A DNA stretch of 64,000 nucleotides from Macrotis lagotis (lineage: Eukaryota > Chordata > Mammalia > Peramelemorphia > Peramelidae), in assembly GCF_037893015.1 (NCBI RefSeq), contig NC_133658.1, positions 61,237,636-61,301,635 on the forward strand, written 5' to 3'. The stretch's first letter is position 1, and the number at the start of each line of letters is the position of its first letter. The notes under the pieces were generated by a model. That model was not told the origin of the DNA. It searched no databases and saw only the letters and a list, made by a program, of their open reading frames with translations. A program made the translations under genes and the position numbers. Below, one piece after another: positions 12,291-23,903 of the stretch.

Positions 12291-12749
12291 ACAGATGGAT
12301 AGTTAGTTGTCAGTTAACAAGAAATTCAGTCTTGAGGCATGAGAAGAAAATCACCAAGAGAATAAGGAGAATGGGTTGACTCTAGGAGATTACCAAAGTC
12401 TGGGAGAAATTCGAGCTGGAACGTACAGAAAGCCAGGCAGGAGAAAGAAGTGTAAGGGAGACCTGAAAGATCAGATTTCCCCTTGCTCTGATTCTTGAAC
12501 AAATCACAATTAAAAGCAGGGACTCATCAGGCTGACGATATGAGGTGGCAAGAGCTGTGGGAGACAGTGCCAAGAGAAGAAATTGGACTGGATGCCAATG
12601 AAAGGAGTTGAGTTCCATCCAGTGTAGACTAATTTTTTTGCACATGAAGAGACTAGAAACAGAGTTTCTGCTCTAGTAAGAGGATAAAGTTGTAAAGAAG
12701 GAAAATTCATACTTGACCATCAAAATGGGGATATCTAGAAAGTTTGCCG

Positions 12750-12970
12750 CAATGATTAATAATAGTTGACATATACATATTGTTTGCTTTGCAGTTTCTC
12801 TTCATCATCCTCCTCACTTGGTCCTCAAAATAATCCTATGAAATTGGCAGGTCAGGAATATTATCCTGTTTTACAGTTGAGGAAACTGAGGCTGGGAGAG
12901 TTGCCCACAATTACAGAGCTGCAAAGTGTTAAGAGTAGAGATTTGAACTTCAAGTCCAAGTCCAAGTGTA
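12750..12970 (-). mobile_element. MIR-type SINE, antisense
   Basis: 'ttttacagttgaggaaactg', 'acagagctgcaaagtgtta' and 'gatttgaactt' in antisense order. Confidence 0.65.
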
Positions 12971-13164
12971 TTTTCACTCTACTACCATATTATCATCACC
13001 ATTATCATCAACTTGGGTTAAGATCAGACTATACTTAAGGAACATTGGAGATAAGGAGATACAAAGTAAAAGGGATTTCCTTTCTGTGCCTGCAATAGGA
13101 ATGACTAAAATTAAGTCTGCAAAAGGAAAGAAACTAAGCTGTGGTACATGGTAGCAAAGAATAT

Positions 13165-13550
13165 TCAGGTTAGAAGAGAGGCAATAGGGTGGTCCAAAGA
13201 GTGCATGGACATGGAGCCAAGATCTGAATTCACCTTCCAGCTCCACCACTAGCTGTGTGACCCTGAGAAAGTCATTTTGCCAGTCTGGCCTCAGTTTCCC
13301 CATATTTTAAATGGAGGTTATATTTTCATACATATTTCACCAGGGTGTTGTACAGAAAAAAGGTTGTGTCAGGATGCCCCAGTGAACAGTGTTGGATTTT
13401 GAGTGAAGACAATCTGAGTTTAGCCTGTCAACCTCAGGGTAGATAATAGCCTCTTTCTCACAGGTTAGTGAGGATCAAATGAAATAGTGTAGACAAAGGG
13501 CCTTGCAAACTTTAAAGGGCTATTATAAACTCTTGCTATTATTATTGAAA
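13165..13550 (+). mobile_element. Two adjacent MIR-type SINEs, sense
   Basis: First copy about 13165-13350 ('ccactagctgtgtgaccctg', 'ggcctcagtttcccc'). Second about 13375-13550 ('aggatcaaatgaaatagtg', 'gccttgcaaactttaaag'). Confidence 0.6.
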
Positions 13551-13884
13551 AAATATAATTATTAATGAAAGGACCTTGGAGTCAGAAAGATCAAGGATCA
13601 AGATCTGTCTCTAGCACACATACTGTATGAACATGGCTAAGTCTCAGCGCCCCAGTAATTCTCCAGGACAATACATTACAGCCAAGTGTCTGGGCTTGCG
13701 ATGTGGAGAGTCCTCAATCTGCTTCCAGCAAGGATGGTGGAAGCCTCTGGAGGAAGAAGCTGTTTCTGTACCCCCATCAATTCCCATAATGTTAGGTACA
13801 TACTAGCTACTTGACAGATGTCTTTTGGATACATGAAAGAATGACTATACAAGGAGATGCCCATCTTGCTGCAAATTCTAGACT

Positions 13885-14020
13885 GTTTGCCTCACTTTCC
13901 TCATCTGTAAAATGATCTAGAAAAGAAAATGGCAAACCACTGCAGTATTCTCGTCAAGAAAACCCAACTAGTGTCACAAAGAGTGAGACATAATTGAAAG
14001 ATGACTCAGAAACAACTGCT
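13885..14020 (-). mobile_element. RTE-tailed composite SINE, antisense
   Basis: 'cctcatctgtaaaatgatct', 'aaaatggcaaaccactgcag', 'tcaagaaaacccaac' and 'gagtgagacataattg' are the reverse of the 1747-1945 element. Confidence 0.55.
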
Positions 14021-14021
14021 G

Positions 14022-14830
14022 TTAGGAAGTTCTTCCTTATATTGAGACCATAGCCTCACAGTGAATTTGTGTAATTGGTCCTACGTCCACCTTTTTGGAG
14101 TCACACATCACAATTATAATACTTTTCCATATGACAGTCCTTCAGATATTGGGAGACAGCTATTGGAGTCCTTTAAAGTCTTCTCTAGATTAAACATCCC
14201 TTCTTGTCCCTTGACCCTTGTGCTCTTATCGTGACACCTCCTCTTCTGTAGACAACTGCCTGTTCATCAGAGGCTCTCTTAAAATGAAGCACTTGAGCTA
14301 AATAAACAATGAACTCTAGACGTGGCCTTGTGCTTCTGAGATAGCTTGACAAAACCCAAGAACTAAAATTTTCCCATTTCACCAGGTAAATGACCAATCT
14401 ATGCAGATCAAAGAATTGTTCCTTTTCATACTCATCTCCATGCAGATTTTATGCTTTTTATTGGGGGAAAAAAAGAATTTACACAGAAGGAATATCAACA
14501 AAGAAATAACCCTATAAGACTTATATTCTTTCATTTTTATATTCTCTTATTAGAAGGATTCTTAGAGGTATATAGTCCTCCACCTAAAACATGATGCTGT
14601 AGACCATGAGCACCTGCCAGCACCTGTCATTCAGCCTCTGTTTGAAGATCTATAAGAGGGAATTCCCTCACTCTTAAGACAGACCAATCCATTCTTAGAG
14701 AATTTCTAATTGTTGAAAGGCTTCTTCCTGTTTTTATCCAAAATCCTTGTCCTAAAAAATTCTATCCACTTATCCTCATTCTGCCCTCTGAGAACAAGGG
14801 AAATGATTACCACTCCACAGGATCAGTGTT
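14022..14830 (-). mobile_element. CR1/L3-type LINE remnants
   Basis: Two antisense pieces (about 14022-14400 and 14545-14830) with 'aggaagttcttccttatatt', 'ttcatcagaggctc', 'gccagcacctgtcattcagc' and 'cttcttcctgtttttatcc'. Old and patchy. Confidence 0.45.
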
Positions 14831-15079
14831 TATTTAAAATTACTTTTGTTATTTACTAAAATGACTGTTAACACCTGTTAGACTATAATCATCTTCCATT
14901 GGAAAATGCCAGAACTCTTTTTAAAAATTTAATTTTTTTAAGCAGAATCCCATCCAGATAGTTCCATAGAACCTTTTTATTCAAGGACAGATATCTTGTT
15001 CTCACAATAGCACAGTAAAGAACAGAATCCCCAATGATACTATTTCCATCAGTTCAAGGAATCTCAAGATTTTTCAAAG

Positions 15080-15200
15080 ATTGAAGCCACTCAATATTTT
15101 CTGAGTATATACTATCAAAGCACCAAACTAGACACTATTATAAAAAAATGAATAACAGGCTCCTTCTCTCAAAGAGACTGTCATCCAAATGACAACGTAA
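15080..15200 (-). mobile_element. L2 LINE 3' remnant
   Basis: 'ctgagtatatactatcaaag' and 'aataacaggctccttctctc' fit the antisense L2 end weakly. Confidence 0.35.
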
Positions 15201-16238
15201 GGATTCATGTAGTCCTAGAAGAAGATAATTAACCATTCTTGGCACAGGAAAGCTTCCCTCCAGCTCTCAGTAAGTCTAAACCTGGGATAGTACTTGGAAG
15301 TAAAGCCAGATTTTTCTAGATTAGCCAAGGACTACTGTTTTGGATGCCTCCATGTGCTTAGTAGGATAGAAAATAATTAAGTTATCTTGAATTCCCTACA
15401 CAGTTGACAAGATTGAGTTGTAGTAGATTGCCTCTATGGGGCAGGGAAGAGGAAATGAACATTCTTCTCCATAGCAAGCCATCCTCATTGATAAAATGTA
15501 GGGCTTGGATGGGAAAACAGCAATAATAATAGTTACATAGCAAGTAATGGCCAGAGGTCTTCCTAACTTCATCGCTCTGCTGAAGTTCTCTAGCCAATAT
15601 GGCCCCTGAGGTCTCTCAACTCTCCATCTATGATGCAGATCTCATGATTCATTATAGCACCCCATCTTCCCCTGATTGGGGGGGCATTCCTTCAAAATGT
15701 GGTATGTGGTCACTGAGTCATCCTGATGGTGCCTGGGATAAAGGGTCTCTTCATTCCTCTTTGTTCTTTGACCCCAAATATCTGAGAACTTTAAGACATT
15801 ACTCTCAGCAATTTCTACATTATTTAAATCAACCCAGAATATAGCTATTCATGATACTGTATATATATAAACCATATTGAAACTGTAAATGTGATTCTTC
15901 CCTTACACCTTTGTGATCCAGGCACTAGAATAATCTCATCTAAATGGCTAACAAAATATTACAAATATTATTTACAGACTGAATGGCAAATCTAATTCTT
16001 TTTTAATATAAATTTTAGGGAACTCACATGAGTATTAAGAGTTGAAATCAAAATTAGGGTCAAATAATAAAGAAATCTATTAATTGGAAAAGATCACAGA
16101 GGTCTTCTGTCTAGCATCTCTGGTCTCTGATTAAAGTTGAGGGGGAAGAAGTCAGAGGAAACCATTCCCTCCTTAGGCCCATTGGACAGTTCTGAGAGAG
16201 AGAGACCGTATAATGGTTAGAGTTGGAGTCAAGAACTG

Positions 16239-16348
16239 GGTTGCCCAGCTACCTTAAGTGTCTGAGGCCAGATTTGACCCTATGAAGATGAGTCTTCCTG
16301 ATTCTGAGTCCAGTGCTCTATCCTCTGCAGCACCACCTAGCTGCCCCA
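16239..16348 (-). mobile_element. Composite SINE end, antisense
   Basis: 'gtgtctgaggccagatttga', 'gaagatgagtcttcctgatt' and 'agcaccacctagctgcccca'. The 'gatgagtcttcctga' block marks the RTE-tailed SINE class. Confidence 0.65.
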
Positions 16349-16599
16349 GTGGAATCTAGACCCTAAAAATGTAGTGTGAGATGTTGCCAAGTGTTTAAAT
16401 TCAGGTAGGTTATATTGTTATAGCAGCCAGACACACATATTGGTTTAAGTTTTGCAAAGTATTTTACATTTTTATCTCCCTTAAGCCCCATGAGTGAAAG
16501 TTTACAGATACTGTCATACCTGTTTTGTAAATATGAAAGTTAAGGCTCAGAAGGGCTAAATGTTTTGCCCATGACTACAGATATTTTTTGATGTTATTG

Positions 16600-16793
16600 T
16601 TGTTGTTGTTTTGGGTTTTGTTTTGGTTTTGGGTTTTTTGGGGGGTTTTTTGGTTTTTGCAAGGCAGTGGGGTTAAGTGGCTTGCCCAAGGCCACACAGC
16701 TAGGTAATGATTAAGTGTCTGAGGCCAGATTTGAACTCAAGTACTCCTGACTCCAGGGCCAGGGCTCTATCCACTGTGCCACCTAGCCACCCT
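16600..16793 (-). mobile_element. Marsupial tRNA-SINE with long GT-rich tail, inserted in a MIR
   Basis: A TTG/TTTTGGG-rich tract leads into the full antisense consensus, ending 'gccacctagccaccct'. MIR sequence lies on both sides (16430-16590 and 16795-16870). Confidence 0.85.
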
Positions 16794-17139
16794 GGCTGCA
16801 GAGGTGAAAGGTGAAGTTTGAACCCAGCTCTCTCCTAAGTCTAAGTCCCAACCCTCTTGCCACAATGCTCCATGCTGACTCTACCACACCAGATCTTCCA
16901 GTCCAGTTGCCTCATCAAAGAAGGAAATAAGGCTACTCTGTCATAGACTGTTCCAGATACTAGTAGTTAATATTCAGTGATAACTATTTCCCTTTTCCAG
17001 TGCTTTCAAACCAGCCCTTGAATAGCGTGTCCTTGAATTCTGCCAGGAAAATTTGGCCTATAGATTGTATCACCTTCTTCCTTTTTTTTTTTTTGAAAAT
17101 CAGAATAAAATTGGCCCTTCTCCAATTCTGCATCATCTC

Positions 17140-17920
17140 TCATTCTATAAAGTCTTTCTAAGAATCCCTGATGACTCAGAAATCACAGATCCAGAATGGA
17201 GGAGGCATGACTAGGCAGCAGTTTGTCTGAAAATGATCTTGGGGGTTTAGTGGACAGCAGGCTCCTTATAAATCAGAAGTGTGATGTAACAGCCGAGAAA
17301 GCTAATATAGTCTCGAGTTGCATCGAGAGACATAGTTTCTGGGCATAAGATGGTGACATCCCCAGTTCAGATTACTTCTGGTATAGTCTATTTAGCTCTG
17401 GGCCCCCCAATCTAAGAAGGGGAGAATATCCAGAAGGGCAAAGAGTTTTGAATCCATGGCATATGGATCAGGTGGGGAAGCTAGGTGGCACAGTAGATAG
17501 AGCACTGACCTTGGAGACAGGAGGATGGGATTTCAAATCTGATTTCAGAGACTGGACACTTACTAGCTTTGTGACCTTGGGAAGGTCACTTAACCCTGAT
17601 TGCCTCATATTCAGGGCCATCTCCATTTGTCCTGTCTCATATCTGCCCATTGGGCCCAGATAACTGGAGGAGAAAGTAAGGCTGGTGACTTAGCACAATC
17701 CCTCCCCTCACTCAAATCTAATTCACCTACTTGTCATGGCATCACCTCCCTGATGTCATGGTCTTCTTCGAAAATGAAGGACAAACATCATCATCATCAT
17801 CATCATCATTATCATCATATGGATCAGGTTGGCCTAGAAGAGAGAAGCTTGGAGCCAGGGAACAAGTCTTTAAAGGGCTATCCTATGGAATAGCCATCCA
17901 GAAAGCAGTGAAATGAGCTT
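17140..17920 (+). mobile_element. CR1/L3-type LINE, split by a SINE
   Basis: 'cagaagtgtgatgtaacagc', 'gagaaagctaatatagtctc' and 'gagagacatagtttctgg' follow sense CR1/L3 near its 3' region. It resumes after 17829. Confidence 0.55.
17474..17815 (+). mobile_element. Long (342 bp) SINE with (ATC)n tail, intact TSD
   Basis: tRNA-SINE-like head ('agctaggtggcacagtagat'), an extra 3' domain ('gtgacttagcacaatccctc', 'tcttcttcgaaaatgaagga') and a (CAT/ATC)n end. Perfect 14-bp flanking repeat catatggatcaggt at 17460-17473 and 17816-17829. Confidence 0.9.
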
Positions 17921-19004
17921 TGGATCCAGGTCAGAGGACATGGGGTCAAATTCCTCCTCTTATTTTATTACCTGAGTGATCTTGAGTAGGCCATCTTGTA
18001 GCCTCCTCTGTAAAATGGCCCCTCAGATTCCTTTTAGTTCTAGAATAGAATCCATAGTTTCAAAGAAGCAAATTTAGAATGAAATCAGGAAAAATGTCTT
18101 AACAATGAAGAGTGGGATGAGCTGCCCAGTCTATTAATTTACAATGTTATTTCATCTCCCCATACATGTATCCACAAACTTGTATTCTGCTCTTTTTAAA
18201 TAAAATAAACCTTTCTAGAATCATATCCCAGGTAGAGCCCCATGACAGAATTGCAATGATACTGATGAGTAAAAATTTGTCTACCAGCATTAGGCATAAT
18301 TTTTATCTAGTTTATAAAATTAGAGACTCTTTATGATGCTATTTATGGATTTGTACAAATGTATAAGCTTTAACCAAGACTTTGGGGACCCCTAGTATAA
18401 ACAGCTGAGTTGGAAAGAAGCATCAAAGACATCCAAACTTCTAGCCTAGAATTAAACATTAGAAGGGATAGTGGAGATAATCTGATCTGAGACTTCATTT
18501 TACAGAGTAGGAAACAGAGGTCCAAAATGAAGGCATGGCTAACCCAAGTCATATATTGTTGGAGTCAAAATTCAAATCCAGGTTTATTAAAGCAATGTTG
18601 TACTCTTTTGAGGGGGGTGGAGAGTAAAAGGGAAGGAAATATATCTAATCATGAAATGTCTTTCAAGTTTTTCTCTCACTCTGGTTATATAGTTCCTTTA
18701 GAATAAGTCATTGAACCTATAGAAAAAGGTGTGACAAAAGAGATTAGAATTTCTCATTTCTGACCCTGGCTCCTTCCTTGAATTTCTTGGAATAACATTG
18801 AAGATATCACCAACATTACTGGCATCACTGAAACATAAGCACTGATATCACTAGTTCCAAGTAATTAAATGTATATTATTATGGTATAGAAATAGCTCAC
18901 TATTTTAATATCTCCATATGAATTACAATATGTTCTCCACATGAACACATTAATCTTCTCATTCAGAACTCCATGTCATTTTAGGGTTGATTAAAAATTG
19001 AGGA

Positions 19005-19150
19005 GGTGGTATGATATAGTGAAAAAAAAGTGATGACTTTGGAGTCAAGATTTGAGTTCAAATCCTGATTTTGCTTGTTATGCCCTTTCCAGACCCCAAA
19101 TTCTTCCTCCATGAAACAAGGGAATCATCTGAGGTGAATATCCAGTTATC
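19005..19150 (+). mobile_element. MIR-type SINE, sense
   Basis: 'ggtatgatatagtg' and 'ctttggagtcaagatttgag' followed by 'ttcaaatcctgatt'. The 3' half is decayed. Confidence 0.5.
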
Positions 19151-19586
19151 CTTGTTTAAGTGATAAGATGTGCATAAAGTTACTTAGAAACCTAGCAGCT
19201 GTCGCATTGTTAGCTATTTATGCTGAGAATGAAAGAATGGAAAATAAATGATCTAACTGTGACATTTCAATCAGGTTTTTAGGCCCACAAAAACCATAGA
19301 GCTCACAATTGTTGGTCCCAAGAGCCCTCTTCTCATCAGTTAGAATATTTTTAGCACATGGGACTTGGTGGGGATTTTTTTTCCCCTCTTTGGAATGGAC
19401 CAATGAATGAACAGAAATTAAAAAGAAGCCTTGATAAGCCAAAGTCCATTAAGAAATGCTCAGGGAATTGATTAAATGCAGACTTTTAAAACTACATTTT
19501 AAAAAGGTTGCTTCTTTTCTGTATGCTTTTCAGACAGCTACTTAATAAACATTAAGGACAAAATTCATTTTTTTTAATCTCCACAG

Positions 19587-19861
19587 CTCTTCCCCAGGCC
19601 ATCTCTGAAGCACAGTATGGCCAACGGCAATGAACAATGACTGACCTTGGAGGATTGTGGAGGCTCAAAGAACAAAGCAATAGACCCCTTTTCTATGGTC
19701 TGGTTGCCCATCTTCTCTTTCAGAGGTGACAACTTTCATTAGCAAACCATATTGCCAAGCCTTCCTGCCTTCCCCTCTCACCCCCAACACACTTGTTGTA
19801 TCACTCATCGTCCTGGACACCATGTAGTAGGGCTTCAACGGGTTGTGAAAACTGAGTTGCA
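19587..19861 (+). other. SMPD3: SMPD3 5'UTR part of first coding exon
   Basis: A pyrimidine-rich tract ending in 'ctccacag' (AG at 19585-19586) is a good acceptor, and no further intron signal separates it from the start codon. A second AG at 19596-19597 is a possible alternative. The leader contains five ATGs, all stopped before the main start: 19617-19640, 19630-19644, 19637-19729, 19695-19742, and a bare ATG-TAG at 19822-19827. The exact 5' border is inferred. Confidence 0.55.
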
Positions 19862-21226
19862 ATGGTTTTACACACTTCCCCATTTCCCTGCTGCTGTCTG
19901 TCCATTCTGCATCACTTATCTTGGGCTCTGATCTGCCCATTTTACTGGCTTTTGGACAGACTCATATCCTCCTGGATACCAACTACTAATGAAAAGTGCC
20001 AAAGGGGCTCTCTGTGCTGGGTCCTCCGCTTTATCTTCACCACACCCATCTACTTGGCTCTCTGTACTCTGTCGATACCCAGTGCCATATGTGGGTTTCT
20101 TTTGTGGAACCCTCTCCAGCTATGTAGGCGACCATACATCTATTCTAGGCTAGAAGACAAGAGCCAGGCCAGTGGTACTCTCCTTCTCAATGAATGGAAG
20201 GCTACAGGCCCGGGGAAAAGTTTCTGTTTTGGCACTGCCAATGTCTGTCTCCTCCCTGAATTCTTGGCAAGGGTGAACAATCTTTCCAACATACAAGACC
20301 GGGCCAAAGAAATTGGACACAGAATCCGAAATGGGGCCAGTAGGCCGCAGATCAAAATATACATAGACTCCCCAACAAACACCTCTATCAGTGCAGCAAG
20401 CTTCAGCAGTTTGGCTTCGCCCCAAGGTGGCGATGGTCCCAACAAAGGTGTCAATGTGGGCATCAAGAGAACAACATCCATGGAATACAAGGGTAATGAT
20501 GGGAGTCCAAACAACAGCGAAGAGAACAGGAACCCCAAAAGTGGTGGTGACTTTCATGAAGTTGAAGACAATGCCTGTATCATCCAAATTGGTGGAGAAG
20601 ATGGCAGCCTTCTGTCTGACCCAGAAGCTGATGGCACTGGAGACTGCCAGATGGAGACACCTCCAGAAAACAAAGCAGAGTGCCAAAAGGGCCAAGCACC
20701 CAACCATAAAGCAAAGGAAGGGGACGCTGGAAGCTTAGATAGCTACACAGCCTCTAGAGAGTCCCTGGTGAAGGTCCGGATTGGGGAGAGCCCCGTGGAC
20801 CAAAGTTCTGTTAATAACAAATTGCTCCACAAGACTTCCATGCTCAAGAAGACCTCTTTGCGAAAAAAGAAGCATACGGATGAGATCTTTGACCATGAGA
20901 TCTCTGCCTTCTTCCCTGCCAACTTGGACTTCTTGTGCTTGCAGGAAGTGTTTGACAAAAGAGCAGCAGGGAAGTTGAAAGACCAGCTCCACCAATATTT
21001 TGAATACATTCTGTATGATGTGGGGATCTACGGCTGCTGCTGCCCCTGTAAGATCCTGAATAGTTGCTGCCCCTGTGAGAGCCTGAGCAGCTCCTGTCCC
21101 TGTAAAATCCTGAATAGTGGCCTCCTTTTTGCCAGTCGCTACCCAGTCATGGATGCTGTTTATCACTGTTACCCCAACGGAGGAGGGACGGATGCCTTTT
21201 CTTCAAAGGGAGCCTTGTTTGTTAAG
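19862..21226 (+). CDS. SMPD3: SMPD3 coding exon 1 (residues 1-455)
   Basis: This exon encodes 455 codons, about two thirds of the protein. The start is fixed by an in-frame TGA at 19853-19855, a strong context (G at -3, G at +4) and the match of MVLHTSPFP to human MVLYTTPFP. It carries both membrane segments, the conserved motif RPYIYSRLED, the regulatory linker with SPTNTSISAASFSSL, the Mg2+ ligand Glu362 and the DK-switch. The linker (about 205-330) is poorly conserved and rich in Gly, Asn, Glu and Lys. Three 27-bp coding repeats lie at 21038-21118. The donor is 'aag|gtaaga', phase 0. If the intron were retained, the frame would continue 12 codons to a stop at 21263-21265. Confidence 0.97.
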
Positions 21227-23847
21227 GTAAGAACCTCCTCTCTCTGTGACTTTGTCCTCTTCTAATCTACCCCTTGGGTAAGGAAGCTGTCCTGTTCCCT
21301 CTCTTCTAGTGTATCAGCTTGGTCTAGCATGATACTAATCCACTGGTTGACCTAGAGCAAGTTATTCCCCCTCTTCTCTAAAGGATTGACAGTCTCAAAC
21401 ATTTTAAGAGTCTATGAGCTGTTTCTATGTGATGCCTAAAATGTTGCACAAAAGATACTATGATTGGGAAATCTTTAGCCACAATGCCATTGCAAATCAG
21501 AATGGGGGCAGCTAGGTGACAGTAAACAGAACACCAACCCTGGAGTCAGGAAGACCTGAGTGCAAATCCAGTCTCACTCACTTAATAATTACCTAGTTGT
21601 AGGACCTTAGGCAAGTCACTTAACTCTACTGCCTTGCAAAAAAAAAAATGACTAGTAAACTAGTTCTTGTGCATGGAGAACAAACTTCCATAGCTAGAGA
21701 CTTAGTTTAAATGAGGATTGATATGGAGAGCTAATGCAGATTAAAGGTGGTAAATTTGATAGATTGGAATTTCAGAGGCCTTAAAGTCCATTAAAATTTC
21801 CCATTAATTTGGTCCTTAATTGATGTGTTTCATTAGGTTTGTACTTCCCCAACTGCTTTCTAAAATAGGCACACACATCATTATATGGCTGCATTGGGGG
21901 AGGTTCTGCCTACTACAATGTGGCCTCATTTTAGCAGTAATTAATTGAAATTAATAATTGTTTCTTTTAATTTAAAAGCAATTGAGGGAGTTTTTAGACC
22001 ATAATAATTTGGCTTTCTATGTTGTCTTCTCACAGAACATGAGAAGTTTGTTTCCTTCCCTCCCTTCCCCCCCCCGGCCCAATACTTTCTCAAAGTTAAA
22101 TTCAAGTTTTTCTATGTTCTCAAAGAAATATTTTTGCTCTCTATTGTGTGGTCAGATTTTTTTTTTGATGTCAGAGGTTATAAGGGATGATTCTAGTATT
22201 ATTGTTATTAATATTTAAATTTTCATCATTAATAAAAGGCCTCTTTACAATTACAAAGCACTTTGCTTACCACTTCTCATTCAGTCCTCAAAATAGCACT
22301 ACAAATAGAGCAAGAAGTATTTGCCTTTTTACTACAGGTGAGGAAACTGAAACCAATAGGTAAGATGACCTACCCATTGTCACTACAGTTAGTAGATAGC
22401 CAGGATTTTAACCCAGGTCATCTGATTCTAAATCCACTAGCTTCCTCTTTGATATTGACTCCTTGCTATAAATAATAATAATAAAAACAATAATAACCAT
22501 TGTCATTACTACAGTACTTTATATATTATAGCCTTTTGTATATATTATCTCATTTGATAGTCACAACAAGCTTTAGAAAGAGGTACTGAGGAGCAGCTAG
22601 GTGGCATAGTGGTTAAAGATAGGCCTTGGAGTCAGGAGTCCCTGGGTTCAAATCCGATCTCAGACACTTAATAATTACCTAGCTGTTTGGCCCTGGGCAA
22701 GCCACTTAACCCCGTTTGCCTTGCAAAAAACCTAAAAAAAAAAGAAAGAGGTACTGAGGAATTCTTTTTTCTCACTTTACAATGAGAAACATGAGTCTCA
22801 GGTCCTCATTAGGTTTGTTTTGTTTTTTTGCAAGGCAGTGGGGTTAAGTGGCTTGCCCAAGGCCACACAGCTAGGTAATTATTAAGTGTCTGAGGTCGGG
22901 TTTGAACTCAGGGACTCCTGACTCCAGGGCAAGTGCTCTATCCACTTCAAGTCCTGATTAGGACCCTGCAGGCAAGAAATGTTTGAGGCAGGATTCGAGT
23001 CCAGGAGTCTCCTGACTACTTTCCCATCATTCCAGCCAATTTTCTATCATACCACCTTGTTTGCTTCAGCATATCTTCCCCACAAGGACTCGTTCCACAC
23101 ATTTATGGAAACCAGTCTAGGCACCATAGAGCTAAAGAAACTGAGACCCAGAGAGAAGGACCCCGGCCAGAGCACTGGGACTAGGAGTCAAAGGATTTGG
23201 GTTGCAAGCTAACTCTATGTGTTACCTTAGATGGGTCTTTGACCTCTATATTTCTGTTTCTCCATCTGTAAAATTAGCCTAGGCTAGCTAACCTGGATAC
23301 AGATTAAGTGGTATGAAGGCAGAGACTACCCCACTGTCATCTGTGGGTGGCAGTCAGAGGCATTATGGCAGATGGCTAGAAGATGGTAGATGACCTTGGA
23401 GTCAAGAAGATTTGGATTAAAGTCTTGGCTACATGACCTTGGAGTGGTTAGTGAGGCTCTTAATATACCAGGCAACTTTTTAAGACTGTAATTTATAGAT
23501 GAATTGCCATCCACATCAGTGAAGGATATCTCCACACCAGGAGTTCCCTCAACTCTGCTGAAATCATGAGTCAATCAAACACTTTACTGCAGAACCCAGA
23601 ACAGGACTACACTTGGTAAATATTTGTTGAATAAATGAATAGAATATCACATCTAGCTCTACAGTCAATGTCTCATTGGGTTAACGATGGAGTTCATGCT
23701 AACAAGCCCATCACTGTGACCATCACAAATTAGCATTTTGGATCTGCTGATGGTTTTTGGTTACAAATTGTCATTAGGGGGAGAGAACATGGCATGCATA
23801 CAGCATGTGTGTTTCTGGCCTTGATCAAAGAGACCCCTCCTGAATAA

Positions 23848-23903
<56 letters not shown>

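Larger units (their letters stand above)
1..19586. other. SMPD3 upstream intron/5' region, non-coding
   Basis: No open reading frame here resembles a known protein, and no exon flanked by convincing splice sites is visible. The stretch is made of SINEs, MIR, CR1/L3 and L1 remnants, dinucleotide repeats and unannotated AT-rich sequence. In human SMPD3 the first coding exon is preceded by non-coding exons and large introns, so this is most simply the intron before the first coding exon. I infer that; it is not shown directly. No CpG-rich promoter is seen. Confidence 0.6.

Noticed and set aside
17474-17600. tRNA genes at SINE heads
   Set aside because: The heads contain promoter-like boxes and 'gttcaaatcc' but do not fold into a complete tRNA, and they recur in dozens of SINEs.
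20150-20707. 185-codon open frame on the minus strand within the large SMPD3 exon, with shorter ones beside it
   Set aside because: Antisense shadow of a strongly supported coding exon; no similarity to a known protein.
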